From NCBI GenBank assembly GCA_026705605.1, contig JAPPAK010000003.1:234770-298769 (forward strand): a DNA stretch of 64,000 nt. Reading direction: 5' to 3'. The stretch is from Chloroflexota bacterium (GTDB lineage: Bacteria; Chloroflexota; Dehalococcoidia; Tepidiformales; Tepidiformaceae). Both the position numbers and the translations under genes were made by a program. A model generated the notes under the pieces. That model was not told the DNA's origin and did not search any database. It worked only from the letters and a program-made list of their open reading frames with translations. Positions 10,484 to 18,335 of the stretch are shown in pieces; the stretch's first letter is position 1; each line of letters opens with the position of its first letter.

Positions 10484-11310
10484 CGCTGCTGGAGATACAG
10501 CTCGGCGGCCCAGCCGTTGACCTCGGGTGCTGCGATCAACCACCAGGTCAGGTTGCCCTGCTCGACGGGGCCCTCCAGCACGGTCACGATCGTGCCGTCG
10601 GCGATGCAGTCGAGTATCTGGCCCTCGATGTCGGCTTCGGCGCGGACGTTGAGGCAGCTGTCGGTCCCGGCGACGACGGCGCTATCTCCGGGGCTGAAGC
10701 GGGCGGGCGGACCGGCGGGGGTCGGCGGGGGCGTGGGGGTGGGCTGAGGGGTTGAGGGGGCCGCGGTAGCGGTCGGGACGGGGGTGGTGGCGACAGGAGT
10801 GGGCGTGGACTCGACCGTGGCCACGGGTACGGCGGGCTGTTGGGTACCGCCGTCGTCACGGAAGCGGTCGATGCCCCAGACGATTCCATACGCGATGGCG
10901 GCGGCGACGACGAACCCGAGGGGGACGTACCAGAAGCGCGCGATGCCACCGGACTGGCGGGCGCCGCGAGCGCCGCGGCCGTCGAGGTCGATGGAGCCGA
11001 TGTTGCGAGGGCGGCCGACCGCCTGCCGTTCCGGCACGGGGTCCGTGACAGGTGGGGGGGTGGCGACGGGCGGCGGGGCAGGGGGCGTCCTCGGGGCGGA
11101 CGGGCGGCTTGCAGACGGGGGAGGGGGAACGCCGCCAAAGGTGCGGGGAAGGGGTTGGCCCTCGCAGTCGGCGGCGGTCGCGCAGCCGTCGATTTCGATC
11201 CAGCAGGCGGGGTGGTGGACGGCGTGGCAGCCGGAGCACTGAAGCACCGGCTCGCCCGCGAAGAAGGCCACTCCGCAGACAGGACAGAGTCGGTGCGAAG
11301 GCTGGGTCAA
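10480..11310 (-). CDS. membrane protein with prokaryotic RING-type zinc finger and C-terminal SH3b domain
   Basis: A 276-residue protein. Residues 8-50 hold a zinc finger (CPVCGVAFF, then CSGCHAVHHPACW, then GCATAADC) resembling the Prok-RING_1 family. A Pro-rich linker, one membrane helix (about 125-145, WYVPLGFVVAAAIAYGIVWG), a Thr/Pro-rich extracellular linker and an SH3b-like domain (CLNVRAEADIEGQILDC) follow. I chose the TTG at 11310 because GCAGGAGC sits at good spacing before it; the frame could start upstream at 11388. The finger should face the cytosol and the SH3 the outside. Function is unknown. It converges on ribH, with stops overlapping. Confidence 0.75.
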   Translation of the reverse strand: MTQPSHRLCPVCGVAFFAGEPVLQCSGCHAVHHPACWIEIDGCATAADCEGQPLPRTFGGVPPPPSASRPSAPRTPPAPPPVATPPPVTDPVPERQAVGRPRNIGSIDLDGRGARGARQSGGIARFWYVPLGFVVAAAIAYGIVWGIDRFRDDGGTQQPAVPVATVESTPTPVATTPVPTATAAPSTPQPTPTPPPTPAGPPARFSPGDSAVVAGTDSCLNVRAEADIEGQILDCIADGTIVTVLEGPVEQGNLTWWLIAAPEVNGWAAELYLQQR

Positions 11311-11420
11311 GGCCGAGCTCCTGCCTCGCAGTATCGAGCGGCCCGTGACGTCCGGCAAGGCATGTGCTGGCCCGCGCCGTAAACGCACGGGTAGGCTCCG
11401 TGCGTGGCTGGGAGGACTGC

Positions 11421-11834
11421 ATGAGCGCGAAACGGCGACCGACGGTAGGGGTGGCGGTCATCGTGCGCGACGAATCCGGCCGGGTGCTGCTGGGGAAGCG
11501 GGCGGTGGGATGGGGAGCGGGCGAGTGGTGCATCCCGTGCGGGTCGCTGGAGTGGGGGGAGGACGTGCGGGCGGCAGCGGAACGGGAGCTGCTGGAGGAG
11601 ACCGGCCTGCGGGCGCGGGCGGGGGAGGTGGTGGCGGTGCACTCGAACTTCCACGACCCGGAGCGGCTGACGGTCGGCGTCTGGTTCGCGGGAAAGGACG
11701 TCGAGGGTGAGCCGGTTCCCGCCGACGGAGAACTGAGCGAGATCGGCTATTTCGATCCCGCCGAGCCGCCGCCGCTCGCGTTCCCGACGGACACGCTCGT
11801 GCTCGCGCAGCTTGCGGCGGAGGAGTCGGGCTAG
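11421..11834 (+). CDS. NUDIX hydrolase
   Basis: A 137-residue protein with an intact Nudix box: G-x5-E-x7-REL-x-EETG, around GSLEWGEDVRAAAERELLEE. It hydrolyses a nucleoside diphosphate linked to another moiety; the MutT-like or ADP-ribose-type substrate cannot be told from sequence. The ATG at 11421 has GGGAGG ten bases upstream; the frame is open to 11364 but the extension is unlikely. It converges with the Ni-SOD protease gene, and the two stop codons share a CTAG. Confidence 0.85.
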   Translation: MSAKRRPTVGVAVIVRDESGRVLLGKRAVGWGAGEWCIPCGSLEWGEDVRAAAERELLEETGLRARAGEVVAVHSNFHDPERLTVGVWFAGKDVEGEPVPADGELSEIGYFDPAEPPPLAFPTDTLVLAQLAAEESG

Positions 11835-12226
11835 CGGACGGGGCCGAAGCGGGCGGGGGGCCAGTAGCGCCAGAGGACGCGCCCGGTGAGGGCGTCGGGG
11901 GGGAGAGGACCGAATGTGCGGCTGTCGGTGCTCTCATCCCGGTTATCGCCCAGCAGCACGACGGCGCCCCCCGGTTCGAGGGCGGCGACGCGCTTGGCGA
12001 TGACACGGGAAGGCTCGCGCGGGTCGCGGGCCAGGGCGATGTCGCCGGGCTCAGGCAGACGACGGGAGTAGGCGAGCTTATCGACGACGACGTAGTCGCC
12101 GGCTGCGAGGGCGGGGGTCATGCTCCCGCCCGTGATGGCGTAGCGGGACAGGCGCCAGCGGACGAGCGCGACGAGCGCCGCGCCCGCGGCGACGATGGCG
12201 AGGGCGTTCCGGACCGGCGTTCCGGG
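11831..12226 (-). CDS. S26-type signal peptidase, probable Ni-SOD maturation protease (start codon unclear)
   Basis: The frame encodes a hydrophobic stretch (ALAIVAAGAALVALV), then ITGGSMTPAL with the catalytic Ser of the SPase I box, then VIAKRV with the general-base Lys, and GDNRDES near the end. A small S26 peptidase beside a Ni-SOD gene is the known Ni-SOD maturation protease, which removes the SodN leader. The first ATG, at 12121, lies one codon after the catalytic Ser, so translation must start upstream. Yet between the sodN stop (12227-12229, same frame) and that Ser there is no ATG, GTG or TTG; a CTG lies at 12151. The end given is the limit of the open frame. Confidence 0.75.
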   Translation of the reverse strand, partial: PGTPVRNALAIVAAGAALVALVRWRLSRYAITGGSMTPALAAGDYVVVDKLAYSRRLPEPGDIALARDPREPSRVIAKRVAALEPGGAVVLLGDNRDESTDSRTFGPLPPDALTGRVLWRYWPPARFGPVR

Positions 12227-12673
12227 TTAGCCGGCGGTGTAGAAGGGAACGTCGTCGCGGCTCTTGGAGGCCCAGAAGATGTTGTGGATCTCGCCGATGG
12301 TATCGACCAGGGCCTGGGCGGCGTCGACGTTCACCTCGACCTTGTTCTGGGAGCAGAGCTTGGCCGCGTTCCAGAACGTGTCGTGGAGGCCGGGGTTGGC
12401 CTCGAGGTGGGGAGGCTTGAAGTAGTCGGTCCAGAGGATGAGCAACTCCTGCTTGGCCAGCTGGGCCTGCTCCTCCTTGATGGCGATGAAGCGGCTCCGG
12501 GTGTTCTCGGTGGCAAGGTCGTTCCCGGCGCCGAGGTCGACGAGCTTCTTGGCCATCGAGAGGACGGCTTCGGCGGCGATGCGCGCCGAGGCGGGGTCGT
12601 AGACGCCGCAGGGGCCGTCGCAGTGGGCGGAGGCGGTGAGGGAGGGGCGGAGGATGCGGTCGAGCAGGCTCAT
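12227..12673 (-). CDS. sodN: nickel-type superoxide dismutase
   Basis: A 148-residue Ni-SOD precursor. After a 16-residue leader (MSLLDRILRPSLTASA) comes the nickel hook HCDGPCGVYDP, whose N-terminal His and two Cys bind Ni once the leader is removed. The usual hook is HCDLPCGVY, so Leu4 is replaced by Gly. The remainder is the four-helix bundle (KEEQAQLAKQELLILWTDYF). Superoxide dismutation is cytosolic. ATG at 12673 with GGAG upstream; a TATACT hexamer at 12709-12714 could be its -10. The protease gene follows in frame directly after the stop. Confidence 0.95.
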   Translation of the reverse strand: MSLLDRILRPSLTASAHCDGPCGVYDPASARIAAEAVLSMAKKLVDLGAGNDLATENTRSRFIAIKEEQAQLAKQELLILWTDYFKPPHLEANPGLHDTFWNAAKLCSQNKVEVNVDAAQALVDTIGEIHNIFWASKSRDDVPFYTAG

Positions 12674-12737
12674 GGGAGCTCCTTTACGGGCAGGTGTTTC
12701 GGCGGGGGAGTATAGCGGGGCGGCAGGTTATCCGCGC

Positions 12738-13667
12738 TCAGGAGAGCTGGTCGCTGAGCTCGGCGAGGCGGGCGGCCTCGGCATCGCTGATGGCGAAGTC
12801 GATAGCGCCCGCGTTCTCGCGCGCCTGGCGGGCGTGGCGAGCGCCGGGGATGGGGAGCACATTCTCCTGGCGGGCGAGCCAGTTGATGGCGACCTGGGCG
12901 GACGAGCGTCCGTGCGTCTGGCCGATTTCGTCGAGGGCCTGGAGGAGGGGCTCGACGCGCTCCGGGTTGCGGAAGGAACCGCTGAAGCGGCGGAAGCCGC
13001 GGGCCTCGCGGCCGCCGGCGCGGTACTTGCCGGTGAGCATCCCGCTGGCGAGGGGGAAATAGGCGATGAGGGTGACATCGAGTTCGCGGCAGGCATCGAG
13101 GAGGCCGTTCCGCTCGGGGTTGCGGTTGAGGAGGCTGTAGTTGACCTGGTTCGAGACGAGGGGAACGCCGCGTCGCGCGAGGGCGGCGTGGGCAGCGCGC
13201 ATCTGGGCGGCGCTGTAGTTGCTGACGCCGGCATGGCGGATGCGCCCCTGCTCGACTGCCTCGGCGAGGCGGTTCATGAGGCTTGGGATGCGGAGGAGAG
13301 TGAAGGGGAAGTGGATCTGGTAGAGGTCGACGGTCTCGCGCTGGAGGCGGCCGAGGCTGGCATCGAGGGCGCGGTGCAGGGAGCCGCTAGTGAGACGCCA
13401 GGGAAGGGGCGCGAACTTGGTGGCGACGAAGGCCGAGGCATCGCTTCCGGCGAGGGCGCGGCCGAGGGCGCGCTCCGATGCGCCGCTATTGTAGATCTCG
13501 GCGGTATCGAAGAGGTTCACGCCCGAGGCCAGTGCCGACTCAACGGCGGCGGCCGGGTTGGTGGAGTCGGGGGTCGTCCCGGCTTCGTCCTTCCACGTGT
13601 TGGTGCCTACGCCGAGGGGGCGAAGGAGGAGGTCGGTGGGGCCAAGGGGCATATCGGGCAGGGACAT
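12738..13667 (-). CDS. aldo/keto reductase
   Basis: A 309-residue (beta/alpha)8 AKR. The catalytic tetrad is visible as Asp and Tyr in NLFDTAEIYNSG, Lys in FVATKFAPL and His in DLYQIHFPF. The NADPH-binding end includes VLPIPGARHARQARENAGA. This resembles the bacterial AKR11/YajO-like group that reduces aldehydes and ketones; substrate unknown. It lies 64 bases upstream of sodN on the same strand, perhaps co-expressed in oxidative stress (inference). It is divergent from the polyferredoxin gene. Confidence 0.88.
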   Translation of the reverse strand: MSLPDMPLGPTDLLLRPLGVGTNTWKDEAGTTPDSTNPAAAVESALASGVNLFDTAEIYNSGASERALGRALAGSDASAFVATKFAPLPWRLTSGSLHRALDASLGRLQRETVDLYQIHFPFTLLRIPSLMNRLAEAVEQGRIRHAGVSNYSAAQMRAAHAALARRGVPLVSNQVNYSLLNRNPERNGLLDACRELDVTLIAYFPLASGMLTGKYRAGGREARGFRRFSGSFRNPERVEPLLQALDEIGQTHGRSSAQVAINWLARQENVLPIPGARHARQARENAGAIDFAISDAEAARLAELSDQLS

Positions 13668-13756
13668 GGCGGGAGTGTAGGGGGCGGGGGGCAGGAGTCC
13701 CAGCCCGGGGCCGCCAGCTTGCGGGCCATGAAAGCCAAACTTAGGATCGAGGGGCG

Positions 13757-14272
13757 ATGTCCTACAGCATCATCGAGACGTGCATCGGCTGTACCGCCTG
13801 CACGAAGCGCTGCCCCACCAATGCGATCACGGGATCGCGGAACGAACTCCATGTCATCGACCCCACGCTCTGCATCGATTGCGGGGCTTGCGGCGTGGTC
13901 TGCCCACCAGAAGCCATCCTCGACAACCTCGGCGACGTGACGAAGTCGATCAAGAAGAACGAGTGGCCGAAGGCGGTGGTGATCGAAGAGAAGTGCATCG
14001 GTTCGGGCTGCGAGCTGTGCATCAACATCTGCCCCTTCGATGCGCTCAGCCTTGAGCACACCGATCGCGTCGACGACTTCTTCGGCGTGAGCACGGTGGA
14101 CGAGAAGAAGTGCACGGGCTGCCGTCTGTGCGAGGACGTGTGCGGCTGGGACGCCGTTCATATCTTCCCGCTGAAGGACGAGATCCTGAAGCCTCTCGAG
14201 GAGCTGACGGATCAGGAGATCGCCCTCATGAAGCAGGCGAAGCGGGCGCAGGACGCGGTACCGCTCACCTAG
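13757..14272 (+). CDS. polyferredoxin with four 4Fe-4S motifs
   Basis: A 171-residue soluble iron-sulfur protein with four cysteine clusters: CIGCTACTKRCP, CIDCGACGVVCP, CIGSGCELCINICP and CTGCRLCEDVCG. The third has CX4CX2CX3C spacing rather than CX2C. The first two form a bacterial-type 2[4Fe-4S] ferredoxin; the second pair looks like a second such module joined by a 30-residue linker. It should shuttle electrons between cytosolic oxidoreductases; no partner enzyme is adjacent. ATG at 13757. Confidence 0.88.
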   Translation: MSYSIIETCIGCTACTKRCPTNAITGSRNELHVIDPTLCIDCGACGVVCPPEAILDNLGDVTKSIKKNEWPKAVVIEEKCIGSGCELCINICPFDALSLEHTDRVDDFFGVSTVDEKKCTGCRLCEDVCGWDAVHIFPLKDEILKPLEELTDQEIALMKQAKRAQDAVPLT

Positions 14273-14290
14273 TCCGCGCCGGCGCCGGGG

Positions 14291-14575
14291 CTAGGCGTAG
14301 TGCTCGATCTTCCCCGCCAGATCGATATCGAGTTGGGTCACCCCGCCAGCGTCGTGCGTGCTGAGCCGGATATCGACGGTGCTGTAGACGACGGAGAGCT
14401 CGGGGTGGTGATTCATCACCTCGGCGGCCATGGCCACGCGGTTGACGAAGCCCATGGCGGTGATGTGATCGTCCAGCTTGAAGGTCTTGCGGATGCCGTC
14501 GTCGCCGTCGGCGGACCAGCCGGAGAGGCCGGCGAGGGCATCGGTCACCTGGTCGGAGCTGAGTCGGTCGGGCAT
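14291..14575 (-). CDS. phhB: 4a-hydroxytetrahydrobiopterin dehydratase
   Basis: A 94-residue pterin-4a-carbinolamine dehydratase. The family signature is present: FVNRVAMAAEVMNHHPELSV (EhxNHHPxxxn-type, with the catalytic His pair) and the downstream THDAGGVTQLDIDLA. It dehydrates the 4a-carbinolamine made by pterin-dependent hydroxylases; no such hydroxylase is in the window, and many bacteria use the fold otherwise. ATG at 14575 with a strong AGGAGG ten bases upstream; the longer open frame to 14731 is not needed. It is divergent from the solute-binding protein gene. Confidence 0.92.
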   Translation of the reverse strand: MPDRLSSDQVTDALAGLSGWSADGDDGIRKTFKLDDHITAMGFVNRVAMAAEVMNHHPELSVVYSTVDIRLSTHDAGGVTQLDIDLAGKIEHYA

Positions 14576-14640
14576 CTCGGGCCTCCTTGGAATCCGGTCG
14601 GCGGCGGCGCATACGCGCTCGGCAGGCAAGGATAGTACGG

Positions 14641-16395
14641 ATGACGGGGCCGAGGGGCAGACGGAGATACAGCCGCCGCTGGTTCCTGGGAGCGCTGGGG
14701 GCCTCCGCGGGGGCGGCGGGACTTGCGGCACTCGGCTGCGATGACATGGAGGAACCGGTTCTGCCCGACATCACCCCGGAGCCCACGGACGAGCCGGAAG
14801 AGCCCCACCCGACCTACCCGAGCACGCCCGCCCCCGACCCCACGCGGCCCAGCCAAACGAGCCGGCAGGGCGGAACGCTGCGGTACGCGGCGGCGTTCTC
14901 GAGCGACGGCCTGTTCGACCCGCACACGACGACTTCGGCGACGCTGCTCGGTCAGCAATCTCTCATCTACAGCCGGCTCCTGACCTACGAGAGCCAGGTA
15001 GACGGGGAGCTGGCGCCGGACCTCGCAGCGGGGATGCCGGAGCAGCCGGACGAGCTTACCTACGTGTTCACGGTGAATCCCGAGGCGCGCTGGCAGGACG
15101 CGGAACCGCTCAACGGGCGGGCGGTCACGGCGGAGGACGTGCTGGGGAGCATCGAGCGGCAGCGACTAGGGAGGGCGCAGGACTTCCCCCGGAAGGGGCG
15201 CTGGGACCAGATCACGAGCGTGGAGGCGCCGGACGGCGAGACGGTCGTCGCACGGACGGCGGAGCCGTTCGCGGGCACGCTGGCGCGGTTCGCCTCGCCC
15301 GAGGGGTTCGTCATCCCGCCGGAGCTCGAAGGCGACCTGAGTTCCACGCTGCAGGCGGGCAGCGGACCGTTCCGCTGGATTGAGTGGTCGGAAGGCTCGC
15401 ACGCGAGCGTCGCGCGGAACGACGGCTGGTACGGGCCGGACAACGGCCCGTTCCTCGACGGCATCTCCACGGTCCCGCCACGTTCGCTGGACGAACTGGA
15501 GGCGGATTTCCGCACACGGGAGCTGGACGCGGTAGAGGCGGGGTTCCTGCAGGCACAGGAAATCAAGAGGCGGCTCCCCGACCTGCGGGAAATGCGCTCG
15601 GCAGTGGCGCGGTTCTACGGGATGCGGTTCCTCTCGGCGGCGCCACCCTACGACGACCCGCGCCTGCGCAAGGCGCTCACCGTGGCCATCGACCGGCGGG
15701 AGATGCTGACGCGCTTCTTCCACGACAGCGGCACGCTCAACCCGTGGATCAGCGCGGCGGTGCAGCAGTGGTCGCTGCCTCAGACGGAGCTCCAGCGCCA
15801 ACCCGGGTACCGCCCCGGCGTCGGGGGACGGGACCTGGACACGCGAGATGCGCTCGAGGCCCTGAACGCCTACCTGGAAGAGCAAGAGCTGCCGGAACCG
15901 TTGGAGCTGTTCGTGACGGCCAACCTGGAGGAGACGCTGAACATGGGGGGGCTCATCGCCTCACAGCTCCGGGAGACGCTCGGCCTGAGCGTGCAGGTGA
16001 ACCGGGTGGGGCTCGATGAGCTGGCGTTGCGTCTCAGCGAGGGCGAAGCGCCATGGGCCGTGGGGGTCGATAACGGCTGGATTGAGCTCGACGACTGGCT
16101 GTACCCCTACTTCCATGCCAACGGGACGGGCAACACCTTCGTGCTTCGGGACGACGAGATGAACGCGATGGTCGAGGCGCAGCGCGCGGAGATGTCGACC
16201 GATCGGCGGCGGCAGATCGGCTACGACGCGCAGCGACGGCTCCTGGAACTGAACGTTGGGGCGAACTTCGTGAGCGAGGACGTGATCACGCTGTTCTGGC
16301 CGTACGTGCAGCTCTTCCCGGTGGACGCGGGGGAGGCCTACCAGGACCGGTTCGCGAAGACGTGGATCGACCGCACGCACCCGACCTACCTGTAG
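14641..16395 (+). CDS. ABC transporter substrate-binding protein, family 5, Tat lipoprotein
   Basis: A 584-residue SBP_bac_5 (DppA/OppA-like) protein. The N-terminus carries a twin-arginine motif (SRRWFLG), a short hydrophobic stretch and a lipobox ending AALGC, so it is predicted to be exported folded and lipid-anchored. A Pro/Glu/Thr linker precedes the SBP fold (YSRLLTYESQVDGELAPDLA; RLRKALTVAIDRREML). ATG at 14641 with AAGGA eight bases upstream; an upstream in-frame ATG at 14587 has no such site. No permease or ATPase genes are adjacent, so it is an orphan receptor or shares a distant transporter. Confidence 0.88.
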   Translation: MTGPRGRRRYSRRWFLGALGASAGAAGLAALGCDDMEEPVLPDITPEPTDEPEEPHPTYPSTPAPDPTRPSQTSRQGGTLRYAAAFSSDGLFDPHTTTSATLLGQQSLIYSRLLTYESQVDGELAPDLAAGMPEQPDELTYVFTVNPEARWQDAEPLNGRAVTAEDVLGSIERQRLGRAQDFPRKGRWDQITSVEAPDGETVVARTAEPFAGTLARFASPEGFVIPPELEGDLSSTLQAGSGPFRWIEWSEGSHASVARNDGWYGPDNGPFLDGISTVPPRSLDELEADFRTRELDAVEAGFLQAQEIKRRLPDLREMRSAVARFYGMRFLSAAPPYDDPRLRKALTVAIDRREMLTRFFHDSGTLNPWISAAVQQWSLPQTELQRQPGYRPGVGGRDLDTRDALEALNAYLEEQELPEPLELFVTANLEETLNMGGLIASQLRETLGLSVQVNRVGLDELALRLSEGEAPWAVGVDNGWIELDDWLYPYFHANGTGNTFVLRDDEMNAMVEAQRAEMSTDRRRQIGYDAQRRLLELNVGANFVSEDVITLFWPYVQLFPVDAGEAYQDRFAKTWIDRTHPTYL

Positions 16396-16416
16396 GCAAG
16401 CGGGCGAAGCGCCGGC

Positions 16417-17208
16417 CTAGGCGTTGTAGTTGGGTTCGCGCTTCTCGCGGAAGGCGGCGACGGCTTCCTTGAACTCCGGGCCGGCGAGGAGGTCGCGCTG
16501 GAGGGGCCACTCGAGCTCAAGCTGCTGTTCGAGCGTCGCCCACTGGGAGTGCTGGAGCAGTCGCCGGGTGTAGGCAAGCGCCGTGGGCGGCTGGTTCGCG
16601 ACCTGTGTGGCGAACTCAAGGGACTCGTCGACGAGCTGGTCGTGCGGAACGACGCGCGAGACGATCCCGAGCTGCAGAGCCTCCTCCGCCTCGACGATGC
16701 GGCCGGTATAGAAGAGCTCCGCGGCCCGTTCCGCACCGACCATGCGAGGCAAAAAGTAGGAGAGGCCGAAGTCGGACGCGATGGCTCGCTTGATGAAAAT
16801 GGTGCCGAAACGGGCGCGGTCGCTGGCGATGCGGATGTCGAAGGCGCTGCAGAGACCGAAACCGCCACCCACGGCAACACCGTTGACGGCGGCGATCATG
16901 GGCTTGCCGCTCTTGTAGATGGCGAGGATCGAGCGGCCGGGACCCATCGTGTCGAGCAGCTGTGCGTGCCGCCGGGGGGCTTCGCCCTGCTGCTGGCGCT
17001 GGCCGGCAGCCTCAAGGTCGGCCCCGGCGCACCAGGCGCGACCTTCACCCGTCACCACGATGGCGCCTACGGAATCGTCCTTCGTGCCTTCCTCGAGGGC
17101 GGCCGTGAACTCCGGCATGAGGGTGCCGCCCATGGCGTTCATGCGCTCGGGGCGGTTGAAGCGCAACAGCATCACGCGGTCGTGGCGCTCGACGATGACA
17201 TCCGGCAT
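16417..17208 (-). CDS. enoyl-CoA hydratase/isomerase family protein
   Basis: A 263-residue crotonase-fold protein. The oxyanion-hole segments are AWCAGADL and NGVAVGGGFGLC. The position that often carries the hydratase Glu (PE(V/I)xxG) reads FGTIFIKRAIASDFG, as in PaaG-like isomerases/hydratases, so the exact reaction is uncertain. ATG at 17208 with GGAGG seven bases before; the much longer upstream open frame is only GC-driven. It is divergent from the MDR reductase and probably belongs to the catabolic set here. Confidence 0.88.
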   Translation of the reverse strand: MPDVIVERHDRVMLLRFNRPERMNAMGGTLMPEFTAALEEGTKDDSVGAIVVTGEGRAWCAGADLEAAGQRQQQGEAPRRHAQLLDTMGPGRSILAIYKSGKPMIAAVNGVAVGGGFGLCSAFDIRIASDRARFGTIFIKRAIASDFGLSYFLPRMVGAERAAELFYTGRIVEAEEALQLGIVSRVVPHDQLVDESLEFATQVANQPPTALAYTRRLLQHSQWATLEQQLELEWPLQRDLLAGPEFKEAVAAFREKREPNYNA

Positions 17209-17297
17209 GGGAATCCTCCGCAGGCCAGGGATGATACGCGGGCTCCGGCTACCCGCTTCCGCGGCCGGCTGCGGTAGGGTTCGCGGCGGGAGGCGTG

Positions 17298-18269
17298 ATG
17301 CGCGCGGTCGTCTGCCATGAGCTGGGAAGGCCTGAGGACCTGCGCCTCGGCGAGCTGCCGGAGCCGGCCGCGGGGCCGGGGGAGGTGGGGATCGCGGTGG
17401 AGGCGGCGGGTGTGTCGTTCGCCGACGTGATGTTCGTGCAGGGGAAGCACCAGACCGACCACGTTCCGCCGTTCGCGCCGGGGATGGAGGTGGCGGGCCG
17501 GGTGGCCGAGGTGGGAGCGGGAGTGGAGGGGTTCCGGGTTGGCGATGCGGTGGCGGCGCTGCTCTACGACGGCGGCTACGCGGAGCGGGCGACGGCGCTC
17601 GCGACGGAGTGCTTCCCCGTGCCGGACGGGGTCTCGGCCGAGGTGGCGGCGGGGGCGCTCTCGGTGTACCTGACGGCGCACATCTGCCTGACCTGGGAGG
17701 CGAGGCTGGAGGCGGGGGAGAAGGTGCTCGTGCTGGGAGCGGGGAGCGGCGTGGGGCTGGCGGCGGTGGCGGTGGCGGCGGCGCTCGGCGGGGAGGTTGT
17801 AGCGGCGGCAAGCAGCACGGAGAAGCTGGACACGGCGAAGGCGGTGGGCGCGAAACATCTCCTGAACTACCGGGAGCAGGACCTGCGCGAGGGGACACTG
17901 GCGGCGACGGGCGGAAGCGGGGTGGACGTGGTGGTCGATCCGGTGGGGGCGCAGGGGGAGGAGGCGTTCCGGACGCTGGACTGGGGTGGGCGTTATGTCG
18001 TGGCAGGGTTCGCGGGTGGGGCGGTGCCGCAGTTCAAGGGAAACCACCTGCTAATCAAGAACCGGAGCGCCGTGGGGATGGTGCTGATGCACTACCGGGC
18101 GAGGCAGGTCGAGCGCATGCAGCAGTCGGTGGCGGAGGTGTTCGCAATGCTGGCGGACGGCAGACTTGCGCCTCCGACGATCAAGACGGGCAGCCTCGCG
18201 GACGGGCCCCGGTTCCTGCAGCGGGTGCTCGATCGGGACGTGGTGGGGAAGCTCGTTCTGCGCGTCTGA
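17298..18269 (+). CDS. medium-chain (MDR) NADPH:quinone reductase-like oxidoreductase
   Basis: A 323-residue zinc-independent MDR protein. It has an N-terminal GroES-like domain (PGEVGIAVEAAGVSFADVM) and a Rossmann domain with VLGAGSGVGLAAVAVAAALG; no structural or catalytic zinc cysteines are seen. Closest in pattern to quinone oxidoreductase (QOR) and 2-enoyl-thioester reductase types that reduce activated C=C bonds with NADPH. GGAGG precedes both a GTG (17295) and the ATG at 17298; the ATG has better spacing. It heads a plus-strand run with the LLM oxidoreductase and dehydratase pair. Confidence 0.88.
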   Translation: MRAVVCHELGRPEDLRLGELPEPAAGPGEVGIAVEAAGVSFADVMFVQGKHQTDHVPPFAPGMEVAGRVAEVGAGVEGFRVGDAVAALLYDGGYAERATALATECFPVPDGVSAEVAAGALSVYLTAHICLTWEARLEAGEKVLVLGAGSGVGLAAVAVAAALGGEVVAAASSTEKLDTAKAVGAKHLLNYREQDLREGTLAATGGSGVDVVVDPVGAQGEEAFRTLDWGGRYVVAGFAGGAVPQFKGNHLLIKNRSAVGMVLMHYRARQVERMQQSVAEVFAMLADGRLAPPTIKTGSLADGPRFLQRVLDRDVVGKLVLRV

Positions 18270-18335
18270 GGGTGCGGCGAGGGGTCGGGCGCGCTACGCT
18301 GCCGCCGCCGGCGGCACGGCCGGCCGAGGAGGCGC

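Noticed and set aside
16417..17898. A 493-residue fusion upstream of the enoyl-CoA hydratase
   Set aside because: The extra N-terminus is a Pro/Arg-rich shadow of the MDR gene on the other strand; the true start at 17208 has a strong ribosome site.
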